A DNA stretch of 64,000 nucleotides from Vibrio atypicus (GCF_009811315.1 NZ_BLID01000003.1:310001-374000), one strand, 5' to 3'. Positions 1 through 9,497 are shown, numbered from the stretch's first letter. Notes: generated from the letters alone by a model not told the origin. Program-made: numbers and translations.

Positions 1-694
1 TGTACAACAAAAGCAAGACGGCGATACATGACAGTACAATGACTAACCAAGCTAACGTTAGAATAAACGGGATAGACCAATCCACTTCCATTGTTTCAAA
101 CGAAATGGATACGGGCAAAAATAGTAAACCTGCTGCTAAATACTGAACCATTGCACTACCAACCATATCGACGTTATGACAATATTTTTTCTGGTATAAG
201 GCCCCCAATGTGATCCCGACTAAAGAGACAATACACGCACCAATCGCCGCAAACTTATCTGTTTCGGATTGCCACTCCATCTTCCCCATCAATACAAAGC
301 TAATTCCAATAAAGCCCATAGCTAGACCTAGCCACTGAGAAAGTTTGAATTCTTGTTTCGAGAAAGCGACCAACAATACCGCCGTTAGAATGGGCTGAGT
401 CCCGACAAGTAGACTGCTCAATCCCGCAGGCATACCAAGACTGATCGCTAAATAACTACCACCTAGATAAAACCCATGAATAAATAAACCGACCAATGCG
501 CAATGTAGTAAGTCTATCCCAGTTGGCACTCTGCGGCGTAAGATGATTACTAGGGCGACAAAGAGCAGTACATTGGCTAACATTCGTATCGTAAGCAACG
601 TTGCAGGTTCTGCATACTGTAGCCCAAATCGAGCCCCAACAAAGCCTGACGCCCATAAAAGTACAAACACAAAAGGTATCAGCCGTATCGCCAT
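1..694 (-). CDS. EamA/DMT-family transporter (3' end outside window)
   Basis: The frame opens with an ATG at 694 and runs without a stop to the window edge, giving about 231 residues. It starts MAIRLIPFVFVLLWASGFVG, the typical first helix of the drug/metabolite transporter (EamA) superfamily. It continues as alternating hydrophobic helices with short loops, including a GxxxGxxYLAISLGMP-type segment. Full-length members have about 300 residues and 10 helices in the inner membrane, so about a quarter is missing. The substrate cannot be read from the sequence; relatives export amino acids or metabolites. It is transcribed divergently from a MocR regulator 90 bp away, a common arrangement in which the regulator controls the exporter. 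Confidence 0.85.
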   Translation of the reverse strand, partial: MAIRLIPFVFVLLWASGFVGARFGLQYAEPATLLTIRMLANVLLFVALVIILRRRVPTGIDLLHCALVGLFIHGFYLGGSYLAISLGMPAGLSSLLVGTQPILTAVLLVAFSKQEFKLSQWLGLAMGFIGISFVLMGKMEWQSETDKFAAIGACIVSLVGITLGALYQKKYCHNVDMVGSAMVQYLAAGLLFLPVSISFETMEVDWSIPFILTLAWLVIVLSCIAVLLLLY

Positions 695-742
695 CTATTG
701 CTCCTTTAACTGTAAATTTTCCTGATGTGTTGTTAATGTATG

Positions 743-794
743 TGGGTACAGTTAGAAGATATAGTGACAGATGGACGTGTTTTTATGGGTACAG
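743..794. promoter_or_regulatory. Direct repeat TGGGTACAG x2, candidate MocR operator
   Basis: The nonamer TGGGTACAG occurs at 743-751 and again, identical and in the same orientation, at 786-794. The period is 43 bp, about four helical turns. A -10-like TATAGT lies between the copies. MocR-family regulators bind direct repeats, and these two sit at the start of the mocR gene and beside the divergent exporter. Their role as operators is inferred. Confidence 0.4.
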
Positions 795-2233
795 ATCTGA
801 GTCGAAGAGCCAGTAACAAATATTTGCGTGTTGAGGAGCACTTAAGAACGTTGATCGCGAGCGAGCTGTTTAAACATGACGATAAGCTCCCTTCAATTCG
901 ACAACTGAGCGAGACCCTAGGCGTTAGCAAAAATACAGTGATAAGGGCTTACCAGGAACTTGAGGCGCAAGCTTTAGTCTATGCCGTTCCCAAATCAGGC
1001 TATCACGTCATTCACACTGTCCCCAATTTAAAACAGCGTAATCAACCGACACAAGTTGATTTATTATCGGTGTGTAAAGGTATCCTGAGTTACCCAAGTT
1101 ACAAAGAGCGACTGCCTTTAGGTTCAGCCCATCCAAATATTGATGCTCCAGCGATTAAATCCTTATATGCAGAGATAGGACGGCACAGTCGACAACAATC
1201 ACATATTCCAAGCCATTATCAACTTCCACCTGGCGATGAATTACTGGTAAAACAACTCGCGAAGATTACCCAAGACCTCGGTATACCAGTCAATATTGAT
1301 GAACTGTTAGTTACTCACGGCGCTCAACAATCAATAAGCTTGGCCTTAAGAGCACTGACGCAGTCAGGTGACATTGTTGCCGTTGAGTCTCCCTGTTATT
1401 TCGGTAACTTACTACTACTTGAATCTCTTGGGCTTAAGGTTGTTGAGATACCAAGCTGTCCACGTGACGGCATGGACCCTATTGCTCTTAAAGATGCAGC
1501 GTCCAAATGGGATATCAAAGCCATCATTGTTACTCCAAATTTTACAAACCCAACAGGATCACTTATGCCGCTAGAGCGGCGCCACCAGCTGCTCAATTGC
1601 TCGGGGGCGATTCCCATTATTGAAGATGATGTGTTTGGAGGTCTTTGTTTTGATGAGAATTTACCAAGTTTGTATAAGCTCGATACTCTAGAGCGAGTCA
1701 TTTATGTCAGCTCTTTATCAAAAACTCTCGATTCACGCCTTCGTATCGGATGGATGCTAGCGGGTAGGTTTCGAGCTCCAATCGAAAAGTATTTGCTGTG
1801 TGACAATATGGGAAGCCTCAACCTGATGCAGTCTGCAGTCGCAGCGTTTCTGACTTCAGGAAAGTACCGAACACACACGTCACGAATGCGCAGGCAGTAT
1901 CAAAGCAATGTAAGACGCTTCTTACACCTATTTACGCAAGAGATGGATTTACACAACGGTTTGAGGAATAGGTATCGAGTTTATCCAGTTCAAGGCTCAT
2001 TTTTGCTATGGGTTCAATTGCCAAGCGAAATCGATAGCTACCAACTCTATTTAACGCTACAACAGCAAAAAATAAGCATACTTCCAGGTACCGTCTTTGG
2101 AACAGATAACCAATTTCAGAATTACGTTCGTTTCTGTGTCGCGAAACTGGCTTCTGGGACTGACTGGCAGCCCGCAATAAAACGTTTGGTCTCAACCATA
2201 TTGGAATTTGTTGACCAAGCAAGCCCCAAATAA
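785..2233 (+). CDS. MocR-type regulator (GntR wHTH + aminotransferase fold)
   Basis: The product is about 482 residues. An N-terminal GntR winged helix contains DKLPSIRQLSETLGVSKNTV and a following wing. A long domain with the fold of type-I PLP aminotransferases follows. The PLP-lysine motif is visible as SSLSKTLDSRLRIGW, preceded by the conserved NPTG (as NFTNPTGSL) and EDDVFGG motifs. Such proteins sense PLP or amino compounds and regulate a neighbouring gene, here probably the divergent DMT exporter. The frame is open back to an ATG at 740. I prefer the ATG at 785 because a promoter-like stretch lies between the two, but the upstream start cannot be excluded. A bidirectional terminator follows. 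Confidence 0.88.
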   Translation: MGTDLSRRASNKYLRVEEHLRTLIASELFKHDDKLPSIRQLSETLGVSKNTVIRAYQELEAQALVYAVPKSGYHVIHTVPNLKQRNQPTQVDLLSVCKGILSYPSYKERLPLGSAHPNIDAPAIKSLYAEIGRHSRQQSHIPSHYQLPPGDELLVKQLAKITQDLGIPVNIDELLVTHGAQQSISLALRALTQSGDIVAVESPCYFGNLLLLESLGLKVVEIPSCPRDGMDPIALKDAASKWDIKAIIVTPNFTNPTGSLMPLERRHQLLNCSGAIPIIEDDVFGGLCFDENLPSLYKLDTLERVIYVSSLSKTLDSRLRIGWMLAGRFRAPIEKYLLCDNMGSLNLMQSAVAAFLTSGKYRTHTSRMRRQYQSNVRRFLHLFTQEMDLHNGLRNRYRVYPVQGSFLLWVQLPSEIDSYQLYLTLQQQKISILPGTVFGTDNQFQNYVRFCVAKLASGTDWQPAIKRLVSTILEFVDQASPK

Positions 2234-2235
2234 AA

Positions 2236-2260
2236 AGAGCCCCCATGTTTTGGGGGCTCT
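2236..2260. terminator. Bidirectional intrinsic terminator
   Basis: A 9-bp perfect stem (AGAGCCCCC / GGGGGCTCT) encloses a 7-nt loop, with A-rich and T-rich flanks. It lies between the convergent ends of the MocR gene and the first RND permease. Confidence 0.85.
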
Positions 2261-2263
2261 AAT

Positions 2264-5200
2264 TTATTGTGCTGCAAGTTTCAATTCAGCGCTCTTCTCT
2301 CTAAAAAGAAGGCTGTAGAGCACAGGTACAACCCCAAGAGTCAAAACAGTTCCAACGGCCATACCAAAAATCATCACAATTGACATGGAGTACCAGAACT
2401 CTCCACCCGATATGGCTAACGGAAGCAAACCAAGGATCGTTGTTAATGTTGTCATCAAAATGGGCCTGAATCGTTCGATACATGCTTCCACAATCGCTAC
2501 GTTTACAGAATTTCCTTTCTCTCTTTGCTGTTCTATACAATCAATTAAAACAATGCCGTTGTTTATTATGATTCCAGCTAAGCTAAATATACCGAGCATG
2601 GCTGGAAAGGTGAAATAGGCATCGATAATTAGAAGTCCTACTGAAGCCCCTATGATTGATAGTGGAATCGTCATCAATATGATTGCAGGTCTTCGAATTG
2701 AATTAAATTGTAGAAGCAACAATAAAATCATAACGGCAAAGCATTGCGGTAAGTAACCGAATAGCGCACCATTGGCTTTACTCGCTCCCTTTAACTCTCC
2801 GCCGAGCATTAATCTATATCCAGGTGGTAGCTCAATTTGATCAAGTGTTGGTCCAACTAACTTATTTAACTCACTAGCTTGTAAAGTAGCGTGTTTCACA
2901 CTGATAGTAACCGTGCGTTCAAGGTTGAATCGACGAATCACAGAAGGCTCACTTTTCGCTTCGATTTTAGCAATTTGAATCAAAGGTAAGGCCGCACCTG
3001 CCCCTGTCGAGACAATTTGAGCCGAAAAGAGTCTATCGAGTGCTTTATCCGCTTCTGAACCACTGACCATAATAGGGATGACATCGGAATCATCTCTAAA
3101 GCTCGTTATTTCACTTCCGCGCAGGTAACCATCTAAGCTTTGTGCGATATCTCTACTTGAAACGCCCGCTCGTAATGCAGCGGCTTGATCGACATTTATC
3201 AATAATTTAGGAACATTGTTCTCCCAATCATTTCGAATGCCTACCGTCCCAGGGACTTTGCGTAGTGCTTGGTCAATCTCCAACGAAATTCGCTGGAGTG
3301 TTTGGATATCCTCGCCGACGACCTGGTATTCAACCAATCCTAGTTCGGTGCCGCCTAACCACATCCTTTTTGCCTGCCCACTCGCTTCAGGCATATCCGT
3401 AATAAAGAACTGGTTTGTTTTATCAACCATTTCGAGCGCGGATTCGACATCTTGTGTATTTACAACGACAAAAGCACGATTAGGCGCGCGATCTATCGGA
3501 GAAAGCGCTAAAAAAAAACGTGGACCTCCATCGCCAACGTACGCGACTGTGCTGGTTACTCCAGGATTCTCGTTTGAGTCCAACAACCAGTCATTTAGGC
3601 GCTGTGTGACCTTTGACGTCTCCGTTGCTTTAGTACCCGCAGGTAGGTCAACAAAAACAAGGTACTGATTACGCTCTGAACCGGGCATAAACTGAACCGT
3701 AACAAACTTAAAACCATAAATCGCCAAGACAAATGCCAGCAAAATGGAAGCGATAAATCTGATCCGAAAATTAAGGATTGATGTAATGATGCTGCGATAA
3801 GCATTAACGAATGGTGATGGCTTGGTCTCTACTTGTTTGATTGGTTGTTGACTGATGAACCATACGCACATTACTGGCGTAGCAAATAAACATAGAAACC
3901 AAGAGCTTAATAACGCTAATGTAATGACTTGTGATAATGAGCGCAGATATTCGCCCGTCACATCTTGCGCAAGCATTAGCGGCATGAATGCCAGAATTGT
4001 CGTCAAAGAAGAAGTGAGGAGAGGTACAGCCATAGCTTTCGATGCGCCGATCGCCGCTTCTGTCCTATCAACACCTTCGCTTATCTTCGTCTTGATGTAT
4101 TCAGCAATGACAATACCATTATCAACTAACAAACCGAGCGCAATTATGATCGCCGCAATTGACATTCGTTGCAGTTCGACGCCCCAAAGCGACATGCAAA
4201 TTATGGTCATGAGAATGGTCAAAGGAACGATGCTTCCGACAATCAAGCCCATTCTTAGCCCAAGAAACAGCATCACGACTGAGAGTACGACGGCGATAGT
4301 TTGCAACAGGTTACTTGTCGCCGATTGAACGGCAGCATCGACTTTCTCTGGTTGGAAAGTTGCCAACTGCAAGTTCATTCCTAATGGGAGGTTTTGCTGT
4401 TGAAAATCTACAAAGCTCTGGATGTCTTCACCAAAATCTTCACTACGAATTTCATCGATCATTGCAGCAGCGATAATGATTGCAGGCTTGCCATTAAAAT
4501 ATACAGGTGTGTTAAATGGCTCTTGATACCCGCGATAAACATCGGCTAAATCGCGCAAGAAAATGGTTTTTTCTAAATCACGCACATAAAGATCAAGGTT
4601 AAGAATATCGTCAACGCTTTGAAAGTTACCTGAAGGCTCGATTTCTACCTCTAAGCTTTCGGTCTCTATTTTTCCGCCAGGTAATAAAACGTTCCGAGCC
4701 TGAAGCGCTTGAATGACCTGTTTAAATTGGTACTTTTCATTCTCTAGCGCATTCGTTTTTGCTTTGATCCAAATCCGTTCTTCATTTACTCCATATAACT
4801 CTACTTGAGATACGGTCGGACGACTGCTTAAGTTGTCTTGCAACTGTTCTGCGATCTTATTTAGTTCGCGTTGTTCGAACCCATCACCGGTCAAGGCAAT
4901 CGTTGCTGAGTAGACTTGCCCAAATTCGTCGTTTACGAAAGGCCCTTGTGTACCACTTGGCAGTTCTGATTTGATGGATTCCATCCGATTGCGTAAATTG
5001 TCCCAAATCGGCTGAAGGTTGAAGTGACGATCATGTACAGAAACCGTGATTTTAACCATACCTGTTCGCGACATTGATTTGATCTCGGTGACTTCTGGGA
5101 TCTGCTTTATTTCGCGCTCTAAAGGCTTTGTAATGAAGTTTTCTATTCTTTCAGGTGACATGCCAGGAAATTGTGCGATGACAATGGCATTACGAATGAG

Positions 5201-5323
5201 TATTTCAGGATCTTCTTTACTCGGTGCGCCTACAAAAGATTTGTAGCCAATCACCAGTAAGAACAATAAGAATACCTGAGTAAACCGCTTATACTTAAGC
5301 GCAAGCTCTGTTAACTTATACAT
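2264..5323 (-). CDS. RND efflux permease (AcrB-like, HAE family), first system
   Basis: About 1019 residues of an inner-membrane proton-driven tripartite pump. It has an N-terminal helix, a large periplasmic porter domain, a helix bundle containing GLLVDNGIVIAEY, a second porter domain, and a second bundle containing GIIINNGIVLID. The family normally has two aspartates (VDD) in helix 4 and a lysine (AKN) in helix 10 for proton relay. Here they are VDN and NNG, so one Asp and the Lys are absent. The frame opens at a TTG (5347), but the ATG at 5323 has GGGGCT at good spacing and clears the upstream gene by 8 bp. It forms an operon with the adaptor upstream. No outer-membrane TolC gene is nearby. 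The substrate is unknown. Confidence 0.9.
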   Translation of the reverse strand: MYKLTELALKYKRFTQVFLLFLLVIGYKSFVGAPSKEDPEILIRNAIVIAQFPGMSPERIENFITKPLEREIKQIPEVTEIKSMSRTGMVKITVSVHDRHFNLQPIWDNLRNRMESIKSELPSGTQGPFVNDEFGQVYSATIALTGDGFEQRELNKIAEQLQDNLSSRPTVSQVELYGVNEERIWIKAKTNALENEKYQFKQVIQALQARNVLLPGGKIETESLEVEIEPSGNFQSVDDILNLDLYVRDLEKTIFLRDLADVYRGYQEPFNTPVYFNGKPAIIIAAAMIDEIRSEDFGEDIQSFVDFQQQNLPLGMNLQLATFQPEKVDAAVQSATSNLLQTIAVVLSVVMLFLGLRMGLIVGSIVPLTILMTIICMSLWGVELQRMSIAAIIIALGLLVDNGIVIAEYIKTKISEGVDRTEAAIGASKAMAVPLLTSSLTTILAFMPLMLAQDVTGEYLRSLSQVITLALLSSWFLCLFATPVMCVWFISQQPIKQVETKPSPFVNAYRSIITSILNFRIRFIASILLAFVLAIYGFKFVTVQFMPGSERNQYLVFVDLPAGTKATETSKVTQRLNDWLLDSNENPGVTSTVAYVGDGGPRFFLALSPIDRAPNRAFVVVNTQDVESALEMVDKTNQFFITDMPEASGQAKRMWLGGTELGLVEYQVVGEDIQTLQRISLEIDQALRKVPGTVGIRNDWENNVPKLLINVDQAAALRAGVSSRDIAQSLDGYLRGSEITSFRDDSDVIPIMVSGSEADKALDRLFSAQIVSTGAGAALPLIQIAKIEAKSEPSVIRRFNLERTVTISVKHATLQASELNKLVGPTLDQIELPPGYRLMLGGELKGASKANGALFGYLPQCFAVMILLLLLQFNSIRRPAIILMTIPLSIIGASVGLLIIDAYFTFPAMLGIFSLAGIIINNGIVLIDCIEQQREKGNSVNVAIVEACIERFRPILMTTLTTILGLLPLAISGGEFWYSMSIVMIFGMAVGTVLTLGVVPVLYSLLFREKSAELKLAAQ

Positions 5324-5331
5324 AGCAGCCC

Positions 5332-6438
5332 CTAAATGCCCTTCCAAAGAGTAACTTGTTGACCTTCGAACAGATAAGGTACCCCTGCGACTACCACTTT
5401 TTCACCCGCGGTTAAATTGCTTAGTACGACAACTTGGCTGTTAATATTACGTCGAACTTCAACATAACGTTTCTCTAACTTGCTTTGCTCATTAATGATG
5501 TAAATAGCGGCATTTTGATTGGGGTGATTCGCGTATGTATCATTAAAGTTAAATGCATTGATAGGAAGTAGCACGACTTTCTCTCGCTGATTACCAATTG
5601 TGAAGTCAACATTTGCTGACATACCATTGCGTAAAACTTTGTGCGCTTCATTAAGCAACAGAGTGACACTGTAAGCATTGCCCTTCTCAACCACCGCACC
5701 AATCTCTGATACCACGCCCGTGAGCTGAGTGTTTTCAAGTGCAGGTATCGTCACTTTTAATTCATCACCAAATGAGACTTCACCAATTAGAGATTCTGGT
5801 ACTAAAAAGTCGACCTGATAGGTGTTGGAGCTAATCAATTCAACAACGGTCGTCCCAGAGGAAACTTTGGTATAGGAATCTAAATAAACTGCACTGACGA
5901 GCCCAGAAAAAGGAGCATGTAATTCCGTTCTCGACAAACTCAGTACCGCATTGTTGACGTCAGATTGCGCTAACTTCATTTGTTGTTGTTTTGCATCTAA
6001 CTCAGCTTTAATTGTGAGCAATTCGGAATCCGAGACAAACCCTTTTTCCTTTAGCTTCTGTGCACGTTCATACTGATCATTAGCTTGAAAGTAAGCCGCG
6101 TAGGAAGAACCGAGGGATGCTTTCGCTTTGTCTAAAGAGAGCTGAAACTCTTCTTTCTCCAGAGACGCTATCAGTTGGCCTTTTTCGATGACCTGCCCTT
6201 TTTTGATAGCGATGTCTTCAATCGTTCCTGAGACTTTGAAGCTTAATGGTGAAGTCGTTGCACTTTTGACTTCTCCTCCAAACTGCCTCACTTGTTGAAA
6301 GTTTTGATACTCTGATACGACGTACTTAACGGATTTAACGGATTTAACTGGAGTATCTACCTGTTGAATGGCTTGTTCAGGCTGCTTGCCGCAACCGAAC
6401 ACAAGAAGAATTAGTGGAAATAGATAATAGCGTTTCAC
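5332..6438 (-). CDS. RND periplasmic adaptor (membrane fusion) lipoprotein
   Basis: About 368 residues. A short signal peptide ends in the lipobox LVFGC, so the protein is probably anchored in the inner membrane. The rest follows the adaptor plan: a lipoyl half-motif (IEDIAIKKGQVIEKGQLIA), an alpha-helical hairpin, the second lipoyl half (ELHAPFSGLVSAVYLD), and beta-barrel and membrane-proximal domains. It links the permease encoded 8 bp downstream to an outer-membrane channel. The longest frame begins with GTG at 6447. A second GTG at 6438 lies 8 nt after AAAGG and gives a normal lipoprotein start (MKRYYLFPL), so I use that. Confidence 0.88.
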   Translation of the reverse strand: MKRYYLFPLILLVFGCGKQPEQAIQQVDTPVKSVKSVKYVVSEYQNFQQVRQFGGEVKSATTSPLSFKVSGTIEDIAIKKGQVIEKGQLIASLEKEEFQLSLDKAKASLGSSYAAYFQANDQYERAQKLKEKGFVSDSELLTIKAELDAKQQQMKLAQSDVNNAVLSLSRTELHAPFSGLVSAVYLDSYTKVSSGTTVVELISSNTYQVDFLVPESLIGEVSFGDELKVTIPALENTQLTGVVSEIGAVVEKGNAYSVTLLLNEAHKVLRNGMSANVDFTIGNQREKVVLLPINAFNFNDTYANHPNQNAAIYIINEQSKLEKRYVEVRRNINSQVVVLSNLTAGEKVVVAGVPYLFEGQQVTLWKGI

Positions 6439-6451
6439 GTTGATCACCTTT

Positions 6452-6468
6452 ATGGTATTTCATACCAT
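6452..6468. promoter_or_regulatory. Palindrome upstream of first RND operon
   Basis: A perfect 7-bp inverted repeat ATGGTAT-TTC-ATACCAT lies 14 bp upstream of the adaptor start codon. The 17-bp size and position suit a repressor operator, for example of the TetR family. No such regulator gene is adjacent. Confidence 0.4.
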
Positions 6469-6683
6469 TTTATACAACATGGCATTTTTTTAAAGGTTAA
6501 TTTCAAGATTACATGAATTGCTTCCCATTATTTGGATAACTCTCTATCGAATCGCGTCACTAGCGGCTAGTTTATAAGCACAGCTGAAAACAGATAACTT
6601 AAAGTGTTGGATGCCAGAATAACCATAATATAAATTTATACTTGCGATTCGTTCGCTCTCTTTTGCTGCAGGAGAAACTCGCT

Positions 6684-6893
6684 ATGTCGTCATCACGGAG
6701 CCAAGATAAATCACTTTGTTGTCCACTATGTGGCAGTGAAGAATACCTACTTTCAGATAAGAACAATATGCTTTGTGCGGAGTGTGGTTCTTTTTTTGAA
6801 GATGTGGATAAAATCGTTGTGCACCAACCTCCGGTGCAGCTTCTGATTCAAAGCAGAATGACGCGCGTTAGTACTAATCACGCTTACCACTAA
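6684..6893 (+). CDS. Small zinc-ribbon protein
   Basis: A 69-residue protein with two CxxC knuckles (CPLC and CAEC) about 22 residues apart, the pattern of a zinc ribbon. The C-terminal tail (PPVQLLIQSRMTR) is not recognised. The frame is open from 6642, but the ATG at 6684 follows GCAGGAG at good spacing. It stands alone between the RND operon and a convergent HAD gene, with which it shares a terminator. Function unknown; a nucleic-acid or protein-binding role would be a guess. Confidence 0.7.
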   Translation: MSSSRSQDKSLCCPLCGSEEYLLSDKNNMLCAECGSFFEDVDKIVVHQPPVQLLIQSRMTRVSTNHAYH

Positions 6894-6927
6894 AAAAAGC
6901 CGCTAGTAATTGCTAGCGGCTTTTTTT
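6892..6927. terminator. Bidirectional intrinsic terminator
   Basis: GCCGCTAG and CTAGCGGC pair across a TAATTG loop, with seven A before and seven T after. It serves both the zinc-ribbon gene (plus) and the HAD gene (minus). Confidence 0.92.
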
Positions 6928-7573
6928 ATATACATAACTCTAATTCTCGTAGGCTCTTTATTTTCTCTAATTCTAGAGAATGCCCTCGCTCATTTAATCC
7001 AATGAGATGAACAGTTTTCACTCCTGCTCTAACACCCGCTTCAAGTCCTTTAGGGGTATCATCTACGTATAGGCACTCTTCAAGGCGAAACCCCATGTTC
7101 ATTGCACTATACATAACCAGATCAGGCTCGGGTTTCCAACTGTTAGTATCAAACGCTGAAAAAATTTTACCTTTGAAAGCTGGTAATAACCCGGTTAGTT
7201 GAAGTGCTCTTTCAATCTTGTCTCTTGGTCCATTAGAAGCAACGCAGTATTCAACATCTTTACTATCAAGTAACACTAGTAACTCAAAAATACCTTCCAT
7301 AGGTTTGAGTTGGCTTTCAAATAGCTCATCAAGATATTCACGATAGAGTGGCTCTAAGCGGTCAATCGACACTTTAACGCCTAACCTTTGTTTTGTCTTA
7401 GCGAGAATATCAGCGAGCTTCCCTCCTTCAAAGTGGTTGATCGCATCTATCATGGACAAATTCGCGCCAAAATCATTGAACACTTTACACAGTGCTTCGC
7501 AACACAAACGCTCACTGTCAACAAGCGTTCCGTCACAATCAAAAATTACGCATTTTATTTGAGGCTTTGTCAT
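6926..7573 (-). CDS. HAD-superfamily sugar-phosphate phosphatase, YieH-like
   Basis: About 215 residues of a cytoplasmic haloacid-dehalogenase phosphatase. The nucleophile motif is FDCDGTLVDSE, the Ser/Thr motif is VASNGPRDK, the lysine motif is WKPEPDL, and the acidic motif is YVDDTPKG. Motif wording and length resemble E. coli YieH (6-phosphogluconate and related phosphatase). The frame extends to 7639, but the ATG at 7573 has AAGAAGGT ahead of it and places the catalytic Asp about ten residues from the N terminus, as usual. The exact substrate is not determinable. Confidence 0.82.
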   Translation of the reverse strand: MTKPQIKCVIFDCDGTLVDSERLCCEALCKVFNDFGANLSMIDAINHFEGGKLADILAKTKQRLGVKVSIDRLEPLYREYLDELFESQLKPMEGIFELLVLLDSKDVEYCVASNGPRDKIERALQLTGLLPAFKGKIFSAFDTNSWKPEPDLVMYSAMNMGFRLEECLYVDDTPKGLEAGVRAGVKTVHLIGLNERGHSLELEKIKSLRELELCI

Positions 7574-7724
7574 TGTTATTACCTTCTTAATTTGCCTCGA
7601 GAAATAATATGCAAGTATGGTGAAATTGACAGCTTTCACTCATTAATTTGGAATCTAGATTGAGATAGAAATCGAGAAATACCGCGCCTGTCACTATTTT
7701 ACCTAGCCCTAACTTACATCAATA

Positions 7725-9497
7725 TTAACTAGCGATAGAATACTCATCTACCACATGGTCTGGGTAGCAATTTCTGATTTCAATGAATTCATCTAGATTA
7801 GCAAGAACTAGACTCGCTAACGTTGGATCAAAGTGTTTTCCTGACTCGTCATTGAGTAAACGAGCCACATCATCGATTGACCATGCCCGCTTGTAACAAC
7901 GAACACTCAATAAAGCGTCAAAAACATCGGCAATAGCAGTAATACGTGCAAATACATGGATTTGTTCGTTTTTTAAGCCTCTAGGGTACCCACTGCCATC
8001 CCATTTTTCATGGTGTTGTTGAGCTACAATAGCAGCCAACTGGAATACTTCTCCTTTAGTTCCACTAAGGAGTTCGTAACCGACTTGAGTATGAGTTTTC
8101 ATCACTTCCCATTCTTCAGGGCTAAGTTTTCCAGGCTTATCGAGAATGGCTTCAGGAATGGCGATTTTACCTACATCATGCATTGGACTAATGATTTCAA
8201 GCATTTCAATTTCGCGCAGGCTCAACCCAAACAAACGTCCGAGCAAAGAGGAAAGCTTCGCAACACGTTTAACGTGATTTCCAGTTTCACCAGACCGAGT
8301 TTCGATTGCTTCACCTAGTACGTGAATCATTTCTTTTTGAACTTGCATGGTTTTCTTTTGTAGCTCTACAATTTTGCGGCTCTTATTGTTGAGCTCACGT
8401 TTTTGGCGAATCGTGCTCGCTTGACTGATGATAACAATCATTAAACAGGTAAAAGAGAGCAAAGAGAACCCAATTAATTGTAGGTTTTCTTTAAACAAGC
8501 TTTTGGGTTCGTTTAGCCACAGAACATTGTCACCAAGGACATCTTCATCAAGTTTGTAGCGCTTGACGGCATTGAAATCTAATACCACTCGCTTACTCGA
8601 AGAGACACCAATGTTTTTTATCAGCTCTAAGTTTAGGTGCTGCGCTAAAGCTAAAACCATCTGCTGGCCGATCTGTTCAGAGCGGTTAACATACCCACCT
8701 AAAACACCACCCTCTATATAAAATTCCCAAAGAACAAAAATTGGCGCCTGACTCTTACTCGCCAACGTATGCGCTATCTTGCCGTAACTATGGAAAGTTC
8801 CTGTTTCCAATTCAGTATTGTAGTGAGAGAGCAAGACAGCATCTTTTGGTGATAAAAGAGATAGTTTATTCGCAGTTTCAGTCAAACTAATATCCTCAAT
8901 CACGGTCAGAGGAGCCTTAATTATTCCGCTATTGCGATATGTTTCTTCGATGGCGCTTCTTACTAGCCCTGACGTATGGCTACTGTCTGTAAGTAGGTAT
9001 AAGTTTTCTAGCTCTGGACGCAGTTGCTTGATAAGGGCGAGAGTGCCCTCAATTCCGTCTTTTTCGTAGAGGATCGTTGATTGATTAGTGAGATCGTTCA
9101 GAGTGGCAGTTGCATCGTTAATACCAGCTGCAATAACCGGAAGGTTCAGCAACGGATTATCCGGCCAGTTTTTATAGAGTCTTAATGCGTTGTCATCCGT
9201 TATCATCACTGCATCAAACTTGTAATTCGCATATTTCGCAGAGTAATAGCGTTGAAATTCTTGATAGTAATCGAGTGACGTAATTCGTTTGGTATCTAGG
9301 TATTCGATGGAAAGCTTAATGGGACGAGAAAGGCGTTTTGAAGCGGATTCAATACCCTTTTGGAAGTCTGATGTCCATTTATTGGAAGGATCATAAGAAT
9401 GGATAACAAGAACATGTTTAGGTTGCCATTGCGCAGCGTGTGCAGACAACGAAAGCAATAATAACGAAAAAAGTGTAATTAGACGGCTAAATGACAA
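7725..9497 (-). CDS. Exported-sensor HD-GYP phosphodiesterase
   Basis: 590 residues. A signal peptide (about 1-21, ending AHA) is followed by a periplasmic domain resembling ABC-type substrate-binding proteins (HVLVIHSYDPSNKW). Then come a transmembrane helix near 340-362, a short coiled coil and a cytoplasmic HD-GYP domain. The catalytic motifs are present: PMHDVGKIAIPE, HTQVGYELL and HHEKWDGSGYPRGL. HD-GYP enzymes hydrolyse cyclic di-GMP, so this should be a ligand-controlled phosphodiesterase. The only in-frame initiator near the signal peptide is a TTG at 9497 with no clear Shine-Dalgarno. An 11-bp inverted repeat lies just upstream. Confidence 0.88.
   Translation of the reverse strand: MSFSRLITLFSLLLLSLSAHAAQWQPKHVLVIHSYDPSNKWTSDFQKGIESASKRLSRPIKLSIEYLDTKRITSLDYYQEFQRYYSAKYANYKFDAVMITDDNALRLYKNWPDNPLLNLPVIAAGINDATATLNDLTNQSTILYEKDGIEGTLALIKQLRPELENLYLLTDSSHTSGLVRSAIEETYRNSGIIKAPLTVIEDISLTETANKLSLLSPKDAVLLSHYNTELETGTFHSYGKIAHTLASKSQAPIFVLWEFYIEGGVLGGYVNRSEQIGQQMVLALAQHLNLELIKNIGVSSSKRVVLDFNAVKRYKLDEDVLGDNVLWLNEPKSLFKENLQLIGFSLLSFTCLMIVIISQASTIRQKRELNNKSRKIVELQKKTMQVQKEMIHVLGEAIETRSGETGNHVKRVAKLSSLLGRLFGLSLREIEMLEIISPMHDVGKIAIPEAILDKPGKLSPEEWEVMKTHTQVGYELLSGTKGEVFQLAAIVAQQHHEKWDGSGYPRGLKNEQIHVFARITAIADVFDALLSVRCYKRAWSIDDVARLLNDESGKHFDPTLASLVLANLDEFIEIRNCYPDHVVDEYSIAS

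Noticed and set aside
3855..4328. 157-codon open frame on the plus strand inside the first RND permease
   Set aside because: It lies opposite conserved transmembrane coding sequence, has no ribosome site, and its translation resembles no protein. It is a shadow of the real gene.
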